In this document: one piece after another, positions 39,861-48,526 of the stretch
How the letters are laid out: every line of letters begins with the position of its first letter
How positions within the stretch are numbered: the stretch's first letter is position 1
Origin: Propionicimonas sp.
Lineage (GTDB): Bacteria; Actinomycetota; Actinomycetes; Propionibacteriales; Propionibacteriaceae
Assembly (NCBI GenBank): GCA_013791955.1
Contig: VMSW01000001.1
Location: 97,661-161,660 of the forward strand
Direction: 5' to 3'
Length of the DNA stretch: 64,000 nucleotides
Program-made: the position numbers and the translations under genes
Notes under the pieces: generated by a model
Told to the model about the DNA's origin: nothing
Seen by the model: only the letters and a program-made list of their open reading frames with translations
The model's database searches: none

Positions 39861-41395
39861 GTAGGGCCGACAGCCCGCCAGACATCGCCGGGCTGACTTT
39901 CGTCCGCAAGCTCGGCAGCGGCGGTTACGCCGACGTGTTCCTCTACGACCAGGCCACCCCGCTGCGGAAGGTGGCGGTGAAGGTGCTGCGCGAGACCGGC
40001 CTCTCGGCGGTGGCGATCGGCCGGTTCACCGCCGAGGCCAATGCGATGGCCCGCCTGGAACACCCCTACATCGTGCCGGTCTACGCCACCGGCACCACTC
40101 TGGACCATCGGCCCTACATCGCGATGATGTACTACCCGAAGCCGAGTCTTGCTGAGCGGGCCCGCAGCGAGCGGCTCTCAGTGGCCAACACTTTGGTGCT
40201 GGGCATCCAGCTGGGCTCGGCGGTCGAGACTGCGCACCGGTCCGGGCTGCTGCACCGCGATATCAAACCCGCCAACGTGCTCACCAATGCCTACGGACGC
40301 CCCGGCTTGACCGACTTTGGTATCGCTGGCCGGATGGTCGACTCCGACGATGACGATGTTGGTGTTTCGGTGCCCTGGTCGCCGCCGGAAACGCTCTATG
40401 CCACCGGACCGGCGACCGTCCGCTCGGACGTCTACTCGCTGGCCGCGACCCTTTGGCAGGTGCTGGTTGGGCGCTCGCCGTTTGAGATTCCCGGCGGCGA
40501 CAACGCGCCATTCGCGCTGATGCGCCGGATTCGTGACGTGCCACCGCCCACCACCGGACGCGCTGACGTGCCCGCCTCGCTGGATCGCCTTTTGCGCGCC
40601 GCGATGGCCAAGGATGCGATCCTGCGGCCAGCCAGCGCGCTGGAACTGGTCGGAGCGCTGCAGGCGATCGAACAGGAAATGCGGCTGCCGAGAACCCCGG
40701 TGGAGCTGGCCAACACTGAGGAGGCTTCGGTGCCGCGGCACCAGGGCTCGGCCGATCGCACCCAGGTGCGCTCGCCGCTGGTGATTTCGCCGGTAACTTC
40801 CCCGCCCGCCACCGTGGTTGAGCCCGGAACCGCAGCTGAGATCGGGGCCGACAAGACCCGTCGCACCAATCGCCGAGTTGCCCCAGTGGCCGAATACGAC
40901 TCGAACGTGGTGGGCGCCACAGTGCTGCGGCCCGCCAACGTGAGCTCATCGCCGGAGCGGGTGGCCTCAGCCCAAACCGATGGTGGGGCTGGCAAGAGGC
41001 TGCTGGTGGTCGGGCTGGGCGTGCTGCTGGTGGGGGCGATATCGGCCATCACCTGGGCGGTGCTCACTGCTCCGACACCACCGCGACCTGATCCGACGGT
41101 GTCAGTCAGCCAGGCGCCACCGGACGTGGACCAGCCGGTGCCGGCCCCGGGACGGCCGGTGATCGCCTGCAGTCGCGCGGGGTCGGTCGTGTCCTGCGAA
41201 TGGACCTACACCCACTCCCTGCCGAGTGATCAGTTCGAGTGGAAAGTGGTTGGCTCCAACCAGCAGGTCAACCACACTGATGCGCCCAAAGCCGTGATCA
41301 ATAACGCCCCCTCGGGGGTCTGTGTGCAGGTGAAGGTCTTCCGGCTTGACGGCAAGGACGCACCGGCCGAATGGACGAAGGGATGTGAGCAGTGA
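39857..41395 (+). CDS. Transmembrane Ser/Thr protein kinase (Pkb2-like context)
   Basis: Receptor-type Hanks kinase of 512 residues. The kinase domain (~10-275) is complete: LGSGGYADVFL, the Lys in VAVKVL, HRDIKPANV, LTDFGIAG and the activation segment ending SPPETL. A variable linker follows, then one transmembrane helix (~375-397) and an extracytoplasmic domain of ~110 residues with four Cys (CSRAGSVVSC, then VCVQV and KGCEQ). That domain may be Ig- or FN3-like and sense envelope ligands. The TTG start overlaps the FHA stop. Confidence 0.9.
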   Translation: MSRADSPPDIAGLTFVRKLGSGGYADVFLYDQATPLRKVAVKVLRETGLSAVAIGRFTAEANAMARLEHPYIVPVYATGTTLDHRPYIAMMYYPKPSLAERARSERLSVANTLVLGIQLGSAVETAHRSGLLHRDIKPANVLTNAYGRPGLTDFGIAGRMVDSDDDDVGVSVPWSPPETLYATGPATVRSDVYSLAATLWQVLVGRSPFEIPGGDNAPFALMRRIRDVPPPTTGRADVPASLDRLLRAAMAKDAILRPASALELVGALQAIEQEMRLPRTPVELANTEEASVPRHQGSADRTQVRSPLVISPVTSPPATVVEPGTAAEIGADKTRRTNRRVAPVAEYDSNVVGATVLRPANVSSSPERVASAQTDGGAGKRLLVVGLGVLLVGAISAITWAVLTAPTPPRPDPTVSVSQAPPDVDQPVPAPGRPVIACSRAGSVVSCEWTYTHSLPSDQFEWKVVGSNQQVNHTDAPKAVINNAPSGVCVQVKVFRLDGKDAPAEWTKGCEQ

Positions 41396-42078
41396 TTCCA
41401 GCAGTGGCCATCGATTTCATCGGCGAGGAGTACCAGCCCAAGCCCGAGGAGCGGTTCACCATCGGACGCGAGGGCGATCTGGTGTTGGACGAGGACAACA
41501 ACTTCCTGCACCGCACTTTCCTTGCCGTCTACTACCAGGCCGATCTGTGGTGGTTGGAGAACGTCGGCTCCCAGCTTTCGGCCACCGTCGCCGACGGTTC
41601 GGGCACCTTCCAGGCGTGGCTTTCCCCGGGCGCGCGGCTGCCATTGGTGTTCCCGTCCACGGTGATTTGGTTCACTGCAGGCCCGACCACCTACGAATTC
41701 GACATCCGGGTGAGCGACGTCCCCTTCGAGCGGTTGCCGATCAGTGAATCCGCAGATGGGCAGGTCACGCTCGGCCCGGTCAGCCTGACTGGAGAACAGA
41801 AGCTGTTGCTGGTTGCGTTGTGTGAGGATCTGCTCAGTCGGCGCAAGGTTGGCGCCGGCGCCGTGCCCCAATCGGCGAAGGTCGCCAAGCGCCTCGGCTG
41901 GGCGGTCACCAAGTTCAATCGCAAGCTCGATTTGATCTGTGAGAAGTTCACCGAGGCCGGGGTGCGTGGCCTGCGAGGTGGGGTAGTCGGGGCGGCATCA
42001 AGCCGAAAAGCGCGCTTGATCGAGTACGCAATGGCGGCCCGAATCGTGACCCCAGAAGACCTAACTTTATTACCGTAG
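41392..42078 (+). CDS. FHA-like protein with C-terminal helix-turn-helix-like region
   Basis: Cytoplasmic protein of 228 residues. The N-terminal ~100 residues look FHA-like (FTIGREGDLVLDEDNNFLHR, then WWLENVG) but with a loosely matching phosphopeptide loop. The C-terminal ~80 residues, SAKVAKRLGWAVTKFNRKLD and onwards, resemble a winged helix. It may couple kinase signalling to transcription, for example of the giant genes downstream (inference). The GTG overlaps the kinase stop by 4 nt. Confidence 0.7.
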   Translation: MIPAVAIDFIGEEYQPKPEERFTIGREGDLVLDEDNNFLHRTFLAVYYQADLWWLENVGSQLSATVADGSGTFQAWLSPGARLPLVFPSTVIWFTAGPTTYEFDIRVSDVPFERLPISESADGQVTLGPVSLTGEQKLLLVALCEDLLSRRKVGAGAVPQSAKVAKRLGWAVTKFNRKLDLICEKFTEAGVRGLRGGVVGAASSRKARLIEYAMAARIVTPEDLTLLP

Positions 42079-42142
42079 AACTGTCGGCAGAACAACCCTT
42101 TGGGTTCAACTGCGCGACCTGCCCGTGGCCGTTGTGAGCGGG

Positions 42143-42170
42143 TTGTGCCCACCGGTCCGACAGGTATGCT
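42143..42170 (+). promoter_or_regulatory. Promoter of the first giant surface-protein gene
   Basis: TTGTGC (42143-42148), 16-nt spacer, TATGCT (42165-42170). GGTATGCTC is shared exactly with the promoter at 48459-48486, and the spacer length is the same. It implies a leader of about 36 nt. Confidence 0.6.
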
Positions 42171-42212
42171 CAAAGACCACTGATCGAGGCAACTGGAGCG
42201 GGGGCGGGCGTA

Positions 42213-45200
42213 TTGGAGCGGGGAAATTGGCTTAAAATGGCTCGTCAGGCGCCGATTGCTCTGATCGGCGTGCTGCTGCTGGCGATTCTCGCCTATGCCG
42301 TCCTCGCTAGTGGTTTCCCGGTTCGCCAGCTCGATCTGGACGATACCGGAATCTGGGTTTCCAATGATGCCGCCGGTCAATTCGGCCGGTTCAACAAAGC
42401 CGCGATTGGGCTGGACGCACGCCTGTCGCCGCCGGGTCAACGGGTGAGCCCGTTCGCCCTGGATATCTTCCAGGACGGCAACGCGGTCTTCGGCCTTGAT
42501 GCCCGCAACGGGCGCCTGACCAGGATCGACACCATGGCCGGTCGGCCGATCGCCGAGCAGGCCGTCGGGATCGATGCCACTAGCTCGGTGCTGCTGCGTG
42601 GGGGCACCCTGGCGGTGATGGATCGACTGGGTCGGCTTTGGGCTGGCCGCTACGACCCGACCACTGGGGTGGCTGACCTGGGCCCGATGGACTCCGCGCT
42701 CAAACCACTGGCCGAACTCGGCCTCGCCGCAGACGCGCCAATCGGCTCGGCGGCACTGGCGGTGAGTGAGCAGGGCACGATATTCGTAGCCGGGGTTAAC
42801 GGCCGCCTGATCACCGTCGAACCCAACGGGGCCGGCTTCAACCAGCCGAAAATCAGCGACGGTCGCCCGGTGCTGAAGTCGATCTCGATCACCACCGTGG
42901 CTGAAGCGGTGATCGCCCTGGACGCCACGGCCGGGCAGCTGGTACTGCCCAACCTGAAGACCGTCCAGCTTGAGGGGGATCCTCAGGCCAAGTTGCAGGC
43001 CGCCGGGGCCGATGCGGCCACGGTGTTGGTGGCCAATGCCAAGTCGTTGCTGCGGGTGAGCCTCGATTCGGGGCAGCTGGTCCAGATTGACCTGGTCGGT
43101 GGTGGCGAGCCGGCCGTCCCAGTCCATTTCGGCGGCTGTGACTTCAGTGCCTGGGCCGGTGTTGGTCGGGTGGTGCGGGCCTGCGGCAACGCAGAGCCGT
43201 CGGTGCAGCAGGTGGCCAAGGGGCTGACCCGGCCAGCCTTCCGGATAAACCGGGGGCTGATCGTGCTCAATGACCAGGCCGATGGGCTGATCTATGACCT
43301 TGATCGGCAGACCAGCATCAGCTGGCCCCAGCCTGAGGTCGAAGACAATCAGGAGCAGGAGAAGACCGACGACAGCGATCCGGTCGAGTCCAAACCGAAG
43401 GCCGTCGACGATCAGGCCTTCGTGCGCACGAATCGCACCACCGCGCTGCACCTGCTCGACAACGACCTCAACACGGTGACCGGAGTGCTCTCGATCGTCA
43501 CCGTGAGCCGACCCAGCCCGGCTCAGGGCGTGTTGCTGGAGATCGCCCCGGACGGCCAAAGCGTGCTGGTTTCCTTCCCCCCAGGCGTGCCAGCTGTGCG
43601 TTTCAACTACACGATCTCTGATGGCAGTGCCAGCGATGACGGCGAGGTGGTCGTTACCGACGCCGGCACCCGCCAGACTGCGCCCGACCTGCGTCCGCAC
43701 TACGTCCAGCCGGCCTATGCCGTGGCCTCCTTCGGCAATCTGACCATCCCGGTAACCAGCGAGTGGCGCGACGGCGAAGGTGACCCGGTGACCCTGCTGC
43801 GGGCCCGGGACGAGGACGGCACCGTGATCCCGGTGACCCCGGATGGGCAGATCGACTTCAGCCCCGGTGAAGCGGCGGCCGATCAGGAGCGGATGATCAC
43901 CTACGAAGTCGCAGATGGCACCGACAACCAGCCGGTCTCGAAGGCGCTACGGGTGCAGGTGATCGGCAAGGATTCCTTACGGCAGTCCGCCCCGATCGCC
44001 CAGCCGGACGTGGTGCGCGGCCAGGCTGGCCGACCGATCGTGATCTCGCCGCTGGTCAATGACATCCCCGGTGCTGATCCGCGAAACCTGGCCGCCCGGC
44101 TAACCCTCAGCGGTGAGATTCCCAACCAGGCGAACCTGGCGGTGACCACCGATGAGAAGACCGGCCGGGTCACGGTGGTGCCCAAACGGGAAGGTCCCTA
44201 CTTTCTCGACTACACCGTCGCCTTCGGCAGTGCCTCGCAGGCCACCGGCAGAATCCGGGTGGACGCCCTGAGAGACTCTGGTGCCGAACCGGTGGCGATG
44301 CCCGATCAGGTCTCGATGCGTGGCCGCAATCCGGTGCTGGTGGACGTGCTGGCCAACGACTACGACCCGGCCGGCAACCTGCTCAGCGTGCAGGCGGTGA
44401 CCCCGGTGGACGGTGAACAGTTGCAGGCCCAGGTGATCGGCGGACGTTGGCTGCGGTTGTTGCCCCAGGTCGACCGGCTGGCCCCCAACCCGCAGGTGGT
44501 GCACTACGCGATCAGCAACGGATCACAAACCGCCGCTGGCGACGTCCTGGTAACCCAGCTTGACGACGCCGATGCTGACCGGGTGCTGGTCCGCAAGGAC
44601 GCTGCGGTGGTGCGGGTCGGCGACTCGGTGCTGATCCCAGTGCTGGCCAACGACACCACCTTGTCTGGCCAGCGCCTTCGGCTGGTCACCGATGCGCTGG
44701 GCACCGATCATGACGGTGAGCTGCCGGTCTACGATCCGGCCAAGCGCGGGGACGAAGATCAAGGCGACGTGGGGCGGGCCTACGTCCGGGGCGACCAGGT
44801 GCGCTACGTCCCGCCGGTCGAGGTGAGTGCCACCCGGCAGGTGCGGATCAGCTATACCGCCGCGAACACCGACGGCGACACCGCCCAAAGCGAAGTGGTG
44901 GTGACCATCAAGGCCCAACCCGATCAGGCCAATCCCGACCGGCCGCCAGTGGCCAGCACGGTGGAGACCCGGGTCACCACGGGCAGCCGGGTACAGATTC
45001 CGGTGCCGACCTCAGGGCAGGATCCTGATGGCGATTCGGTGGTGGTGACGGGGATCGCCTCGGCCCCGTCCCTGGGACGGGTGGTCGGCTATGGCCCGAC
45101 CTCGATCACCTATGAGGCTTTCCCGACCAACGGCCTGGTAGGCACCGACAGCTTCGAGTATGTAGTCACCGACGCCTTCGGCCGCAGCGGGGTGGGCAGC

Positions 45201-48200
45201 ATCCGAGTGTCGGTGACCAGCCCGGGCCAGACCCAGCCACCGGTGGCGATCGATGACCAGTTGACCGTGGCTCCCGGCGCGGACGTGCGGCTGAATGCCC
45301 TGGGCAACGACTACTACTCCCGCGACGATGTCGTGACCATCGCTGCGCTGGAGCGGCTGAATGATCCGCTGCCAGGCGCCGCGAAGTTGGCCGCTGAAGT
45401 AGGCCCGATCACCCTCACCGGTCCCGGTGACGGTGACCAACCGGTGCTGTTGAACTACGCATTGGTCGGCAACGGCGGCACCGGCCCAGCCGCCACGGTC
45501 AAGGTCGTCTCCAAGGTTGGCTACAACAACCCGCCGAGCGTGGTGGATCAAACCGCCAAGACCGACGGCAAAGTAGGCAAAGCCGATCTGCTCACCAAGG
45601 CCTGGGATGTGGACGGCGACCTGAGCGCGCTGCGAGTCGAGCCGCTGGCTGAGGTGGCTGGCGCCACCCTGGTCGGCAGCGAATACAGCGTGCCGTTGCT
45701 GGATCACGCCCAGGTGATCCCGTTCCTGGTCACCGATGCTGCCGGTGGCCAAAGCGCTGCCGTGGTCTACGTCGGCTCGGTTGGTGCTGGCGCGCCGCAG
45801 TTGAAGGTGGGCGGCTCGATCGATCTGGCCACCAACGCCACGGCCAGCTTCAACATCGAGGACTACGTCGAATCCCCGCGCGGTCGGATCGTCCGGATCT
45901 CCTCAGCCAAGGCGGCCACCGCCCCCAGCCAGGATCTTGAGGTGAAGGTCCTCAACGCCACCAGCTTCTCCCTGACTTCGAAGAATGGCTATGTCGGGCC
46001 AGCTTCGGTGACCCTGGCCGTGATGGATTCAGCCTCCCTCACCGATGATGGGGTGCTGAGTGCGACCATTTCCATTCCGGTGCAGGTGGGGGAGCGGACG
46101 CCGGTGCTGCGTTGCCCGTCCGATCCGCAGACGGTGATTCAAGGTGGTGAGGCGAAGAACCTCGACATCACCACCTTGTGTCATGTGTGGAGCCCGGATC
46201 CAGAGACCCTTGCCGGGCTGACCTACACCGCTGACTGGGAGACCCCGATTGCCGGGGTGGACGCGACCGGTGGGGGTCACCAGATTCGGCTGCAGGCCGC
46301 CGGGGATTCGACCGGCGGAGCGATGGGCACCTTTATCGTCGGGATCGCCGGCACCGCGGCCAAGCCGGTCAAGATGTCGGTGCGGGTGGTCGCAGCACCA
46401 CCGCCGAAGCTGCGCTCAGTGCGGTTCACCGACATCAAAGCCAACACGGCGGTGGTGGTGCCGATCTCGCTGACCTCACCGCTGGTGGACGCCCGCACCA
46501 AGATCATCAGCGTCACTGCCCTGGAAGGCGGCGCAGCCAGCTTCACTAATACCGACACCTCAGTCACCATCACTCCCGGCGTCGATACCTCGGGAGTGGT
46601 GAAGCTCCAAGTGGTCGCGACCGATCTGGCCGGCTCTCCGGAGCGCCAGGACCGGCACGCGGTGGGCACCATCACGCTGGTGGTCTATTCACGTCCGGAG
46701 GCGCCCAGCGCCCCCCGGACCGGCTCAACGGTTGAGTCCGCGGCCGCGATGCTGACCTGGCAACCGGGCGCGGCCAACGGTGCAGCCATCCAGGGCTACC
46801 GGGTCAAGATCGTCTCCGGCCCTGGTGCTGGGCGGACGATCGAGTGTCGCAGTACCTCCTGTCGCTTCACCGGGCTGATGAACGGCGAAGCGCACACCTT
46901 CGCAGTACAGGCGTTCAACCGGGCCGGCGACAGCGATTGGAGCCGTCGCTCGGCCGCGATCACGCCCGACACCGCGCCGGGGGCCCCGTCCTCGGTCTCG
47001 GTGAGTGATCCGCAAAACAATGCGTTGGTGGTGTCTTGGGGCGCGATCGCCAACCAGGGCTCGAAGCTGACCAAGATCTACATCACCTACGGTGGCTCCG
47101 TGGCTGAAGCCATTCCGGGGCAGTCCAGCAAGCGAATCACGGGCCTGGACAACAATCAGGTCTACACCTTCACCGTGTCAGCCCGGAATGCCTTCGCCAT
47201 GGGACCGGGAGTTTCGCAGAAGGGCCAGTCCTCCGGGCGTCCGCTCGGCCTGGACGTGGCCACGCCATCTCCGCAGGATCTGGTCGGGGCGACCACCCAG
47301 GCTGACATCACTTGGAGCCTCGGTTCGGCGAACGGCCCAACGCCGGTGAGCTACGACGTAGTGCGCAGCGACGGCAAGCGAGTGTGCAGTAACGCCACCA
47401 CCCGCAGTTGCACCGACGACAGCGTGACTTTCGACGGCACCAGTTACACCTATGCAGTGACCGCCACCAACGCCACCGGCGGCTCGGCGCACGCCGCCTC
47501 TGACAGCTCACCAGCCTGGCGGGCCACCGGCACCCCGGACGGCTGGGGCAGCTGGACGGCCGCAGCCACCGGCACCGACGGGCAGGCTCAGGTGAGCTAC
47601 ACCGTGCCCGCCTCACGTGGATCGAGTTCGACGGTGGCGGTGATGAATGGCAGCTCGGTGTTGCGGACCATCGGTGCCCAGACTGGTGGGGTGCACACCG
47701 CGACCCTCACGGGGTTGAGTGACGGTGACCCGACCGCGTTGCGAATGCGGGTGTGCAACGAAGCGGATCGGTGCTCCTACTCCGGCGCCATCGGCGTGAC
47801 CACCTTCGGGGGGCTGTCGCGTCCGGCGGTGAGTGCCTCGGCCAGCGGGTCGAGTGTGCACGCCAGCGCCACCGGCAACGGCAACGGGGCGCCAGCCACC
47901 CTGACCCTCTACATCGACGGGGTCTCGGTCGGGTCGGACACCGGCACCGGTGGGCTGAGCGTTTCGGGCAACCGGACGGTGGGCTACAACCACGCCACCG
48001 CGGTGCGGGCCGAGTTGGTTACCGGTTCGACCAATCCCAGTCGGGGCGACGGTGGCACGGCTACCACCACGGCAACCACTGGGTCGCCGCCATTGTCAGT
48101 GGGCGTCACCCAGGGGTCAGACCGGATCACGACGTCCAGTTGCGAAAGTGGCTGTAACTACGTCCTGGTGACGTTGAACGGGTTTAGCGGTAGCACCCAC

Positions 48201-48362
48201 TGCAGCATTCGCACCGACTACGGCGGCGACCACGAGTTCTCCGCCTACAACGCCTCAGGCAGTGGCACCTTCAACACCGGCGCCTACTTCGGCTACTGGG
48301 GCAACCAGGTCTGGGCAGTCTGTGATGGGGTTTCCTCCAGCCGGGTGACCTGGGTCAGATAG
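42213..48362 (+). CDS. Giant anchored surface protein 1 (propeller-like, Ig/cadherin-like and FN3 modules)
   Basis: Protein of 2,049 residues with an N-terminal signal anchor (~11-33), so the bulk is outside the cell. Residues ~36-375 form a repeated-strand, propeller-like region; an acidic linker follows. Residues ~395-1480 hold tandem Ig/cadherin-like modules with VLANDYDPAGN and DPDGDSV motifs. FN3-type modules start near 1492, 1586 and 1679, with more Ig-like ones near 1772 and 1866. The last ~85 residues form a Cys-containing domain. No LPxTG is present. The TTG start is supported because it and the paralogue's TTG both lie 34 codons before FPVRQLDL. Confidence 0.9.
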   Translation: MERGNWLKMARQAPIALIGVLLLAILAYAVLASGFPVRQLDLDDTGIWVSNDAAGQFGRFNKAAIGLDARLSPPGQRVSPFALDIFQDGNAVFGLDARNGRLTRIDTMAGRPIAEQAVGIDATSSVLLRGGTLAVMDRLGRLWAGRYDPTTGVADLGPMDSALKPLAELGLAADAPIGSAALAVSEQGTIFVAGVNGRLITVEPNGAGFNQPKISDGRPVLKSISITTVAEAVIALDATAGQLVLPNLKTVQLEGDPQAKLQAAGADAATVLVANAKSLLRVSLDSGQLVQIDLVGGGEPAVPVHFGGCDFSAWAGVGRVVRACGNAEPSVQQVAKGLTRPAFRINRGLIVLNDQADGLIYDLDRQTSISWPQPEVEDNQEQEKTDDSDPVESKPKAVDDQAFVRTNRTTALHLLDNDLNTVTGVLSIVTVSRPSPAQGVLLEIAPDGQSVLVSFPPGVPAVRFNYTISDGSASDDGEVVVTDAGTRQTAPDLRPHYVQPAYAVASFGNLTIPVTSEWRDGEGDPVTLLRARDEDGTVIPVTPDGQIDFSPGEAAADQERMITYEVADGTDNQPVSKALRVQVIGKDSLRQSAPIAQPDVVRGQAGRPIVISPLVNDIPGADPRNLAARLTLSGEIPNQANLAVTTDEKTGRVTVVPKREGPYFLDYTVAFGSASQATGRIRVDALRDSGAEPVAMPDQVSMRGRNPVLVDVLANDYDPAGNLLSVQAVTPVDGEQLQAQVIGGRWLRLLPQVDRLAPNPQVVHYAISNGSQTAAGDVLVTQLDDADADRVLVRKDAAVVRVGDSVLIPVLANDTTLSGQRLRLVTDALGTDHDGELPVYDPAKRGDEDQGDVGRAYVRGDQVRYVPPVEVSATRQVRISYTAANTDGDTAQSEVVVTIKAQPDQANPDRPPVASTVETRVTTGSRVQIPVPTSGQDPDGDSVVVTGIASAPSLGRVVGYGPTSITYEAFPTNGLVGTDSFEYVVTDAFGRSGVGSIRVSVTSPGQTQPPVAIDDQLTVAPGADVRLNALGNDYYSRDDVVTIAALERLNDPLPGAAKLAAEVGPITLTGPGDGDQPVLLNYALVGNGGTGPAATVKVVSKVGYNNPPSVVDQTAKTDGKVGKADLLTKAWDVDGDLSALRVEPLAEVAGATLVGSEYSVPLLDHAQVIPFLVTDAAGGQSAAVVYVGSVGAGAPQLKVGGSIDLATNATASFNIEDYVESPRGRIVRISSAKAATAPSQDLEVKVLNATSFSLTSKNGYVGPASVTLAVMDSASLTDDGVLSATISIPVQVGERTPVLRCPSDPQTVIQGGEAKNLDITTLCHVWSPDPETLAGLTYTADWETPIAGVDATGGGHQIRLQAAGDSTGGAMGTFIVGIAGTAAKPVKMSVRVVAAPPPKLRSVRFTDIKANTAVVVPISLTSPLVDARTKIISVTALEGGAASFTNTDTSVTITPGVDTSGVVKLQVVATDLAGSPERQDRHAVGTITLVVYSRPEAPSAPRTGSTVESAAAMLTWQPGAANGAAIQGYRVKIVSGPGAGRTIECRSTSCRFTGLMNGEAHTFAVQAFNRAGDSDWSRRSAAITPDTAPGAPSSVSVSDPQNNALVVSWGAIANQGSKLTKIYITYGGSVAEAIPGQSSKRITGLDNNQVYTFTVSARNAFAMGPGVSQKGQSSGRPLGLDVATPSPQDLVGATTQADITWSLGSANGPTPVSYDVVRSDGKRVCSNATTRSCTDDSVTFDGTSYTYAVTATNATGGSAHAASDSSPAWRATGTPDGWGSWTAAATGTDGQAQVSYTVPASRGSSSTVAVMNGSSVLRTIGAQTGGVHTATLTGLSDGDPTALRMRVCNEADRCSYSGAIGVTTFGGLSRPAVSASASGSSVHASATGNGNGAPATLTLYIDGVSVGSDTGTGGLSVSGNRTVGYNHATAVRAELVTGSTNPSRGDGGTATTTATTGSPPLSVGVTQGSDRITTSSCESGCNYVLVTLNGFSGSTHCSIRTDYGGDHEFSAYNASGSGTFNTGAYFGYWGNQVWAVCDGVSSSRVTWVR

Positions 48363-48458
48363 GGGCGCCTCAGGTGTGGTTCACCATTGTTTACCCCCGC
48401 CTTCCCCAGCCTTTGACGGAGAGAACTCCCCAAACCGTCCGCCGGGACCCTCTGGGCA

Positions 48459-48486
48459 TTGCCTGGCGCTGAGAGAACGGTATGCT
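48459..48486 (+). promoter_or_regulatory. Promoter of the second giant surface-protein gene
   Basis: TTGCCT (48459-48464), 16-nt spacer, TATGCT (48481-48486), followed by GGGGAG and the TTG start at 48527. It is the counterpart of 42143-42170, so each giant gene has its own start site. Confidence 0.6.
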
Positions 48487-48526
48487 CGCAAATCGGGGAT
48501 GAGTTCAGCACCGCGGGGAGTGTGGC

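Noticed and set aside
41691..43700. Open frame of ~670 codons on the minus strand
   Set aside because: Antisense to the FHA/HTH-like gene and the start of giant gene 1; no domain or ribosome-binding site supports it.
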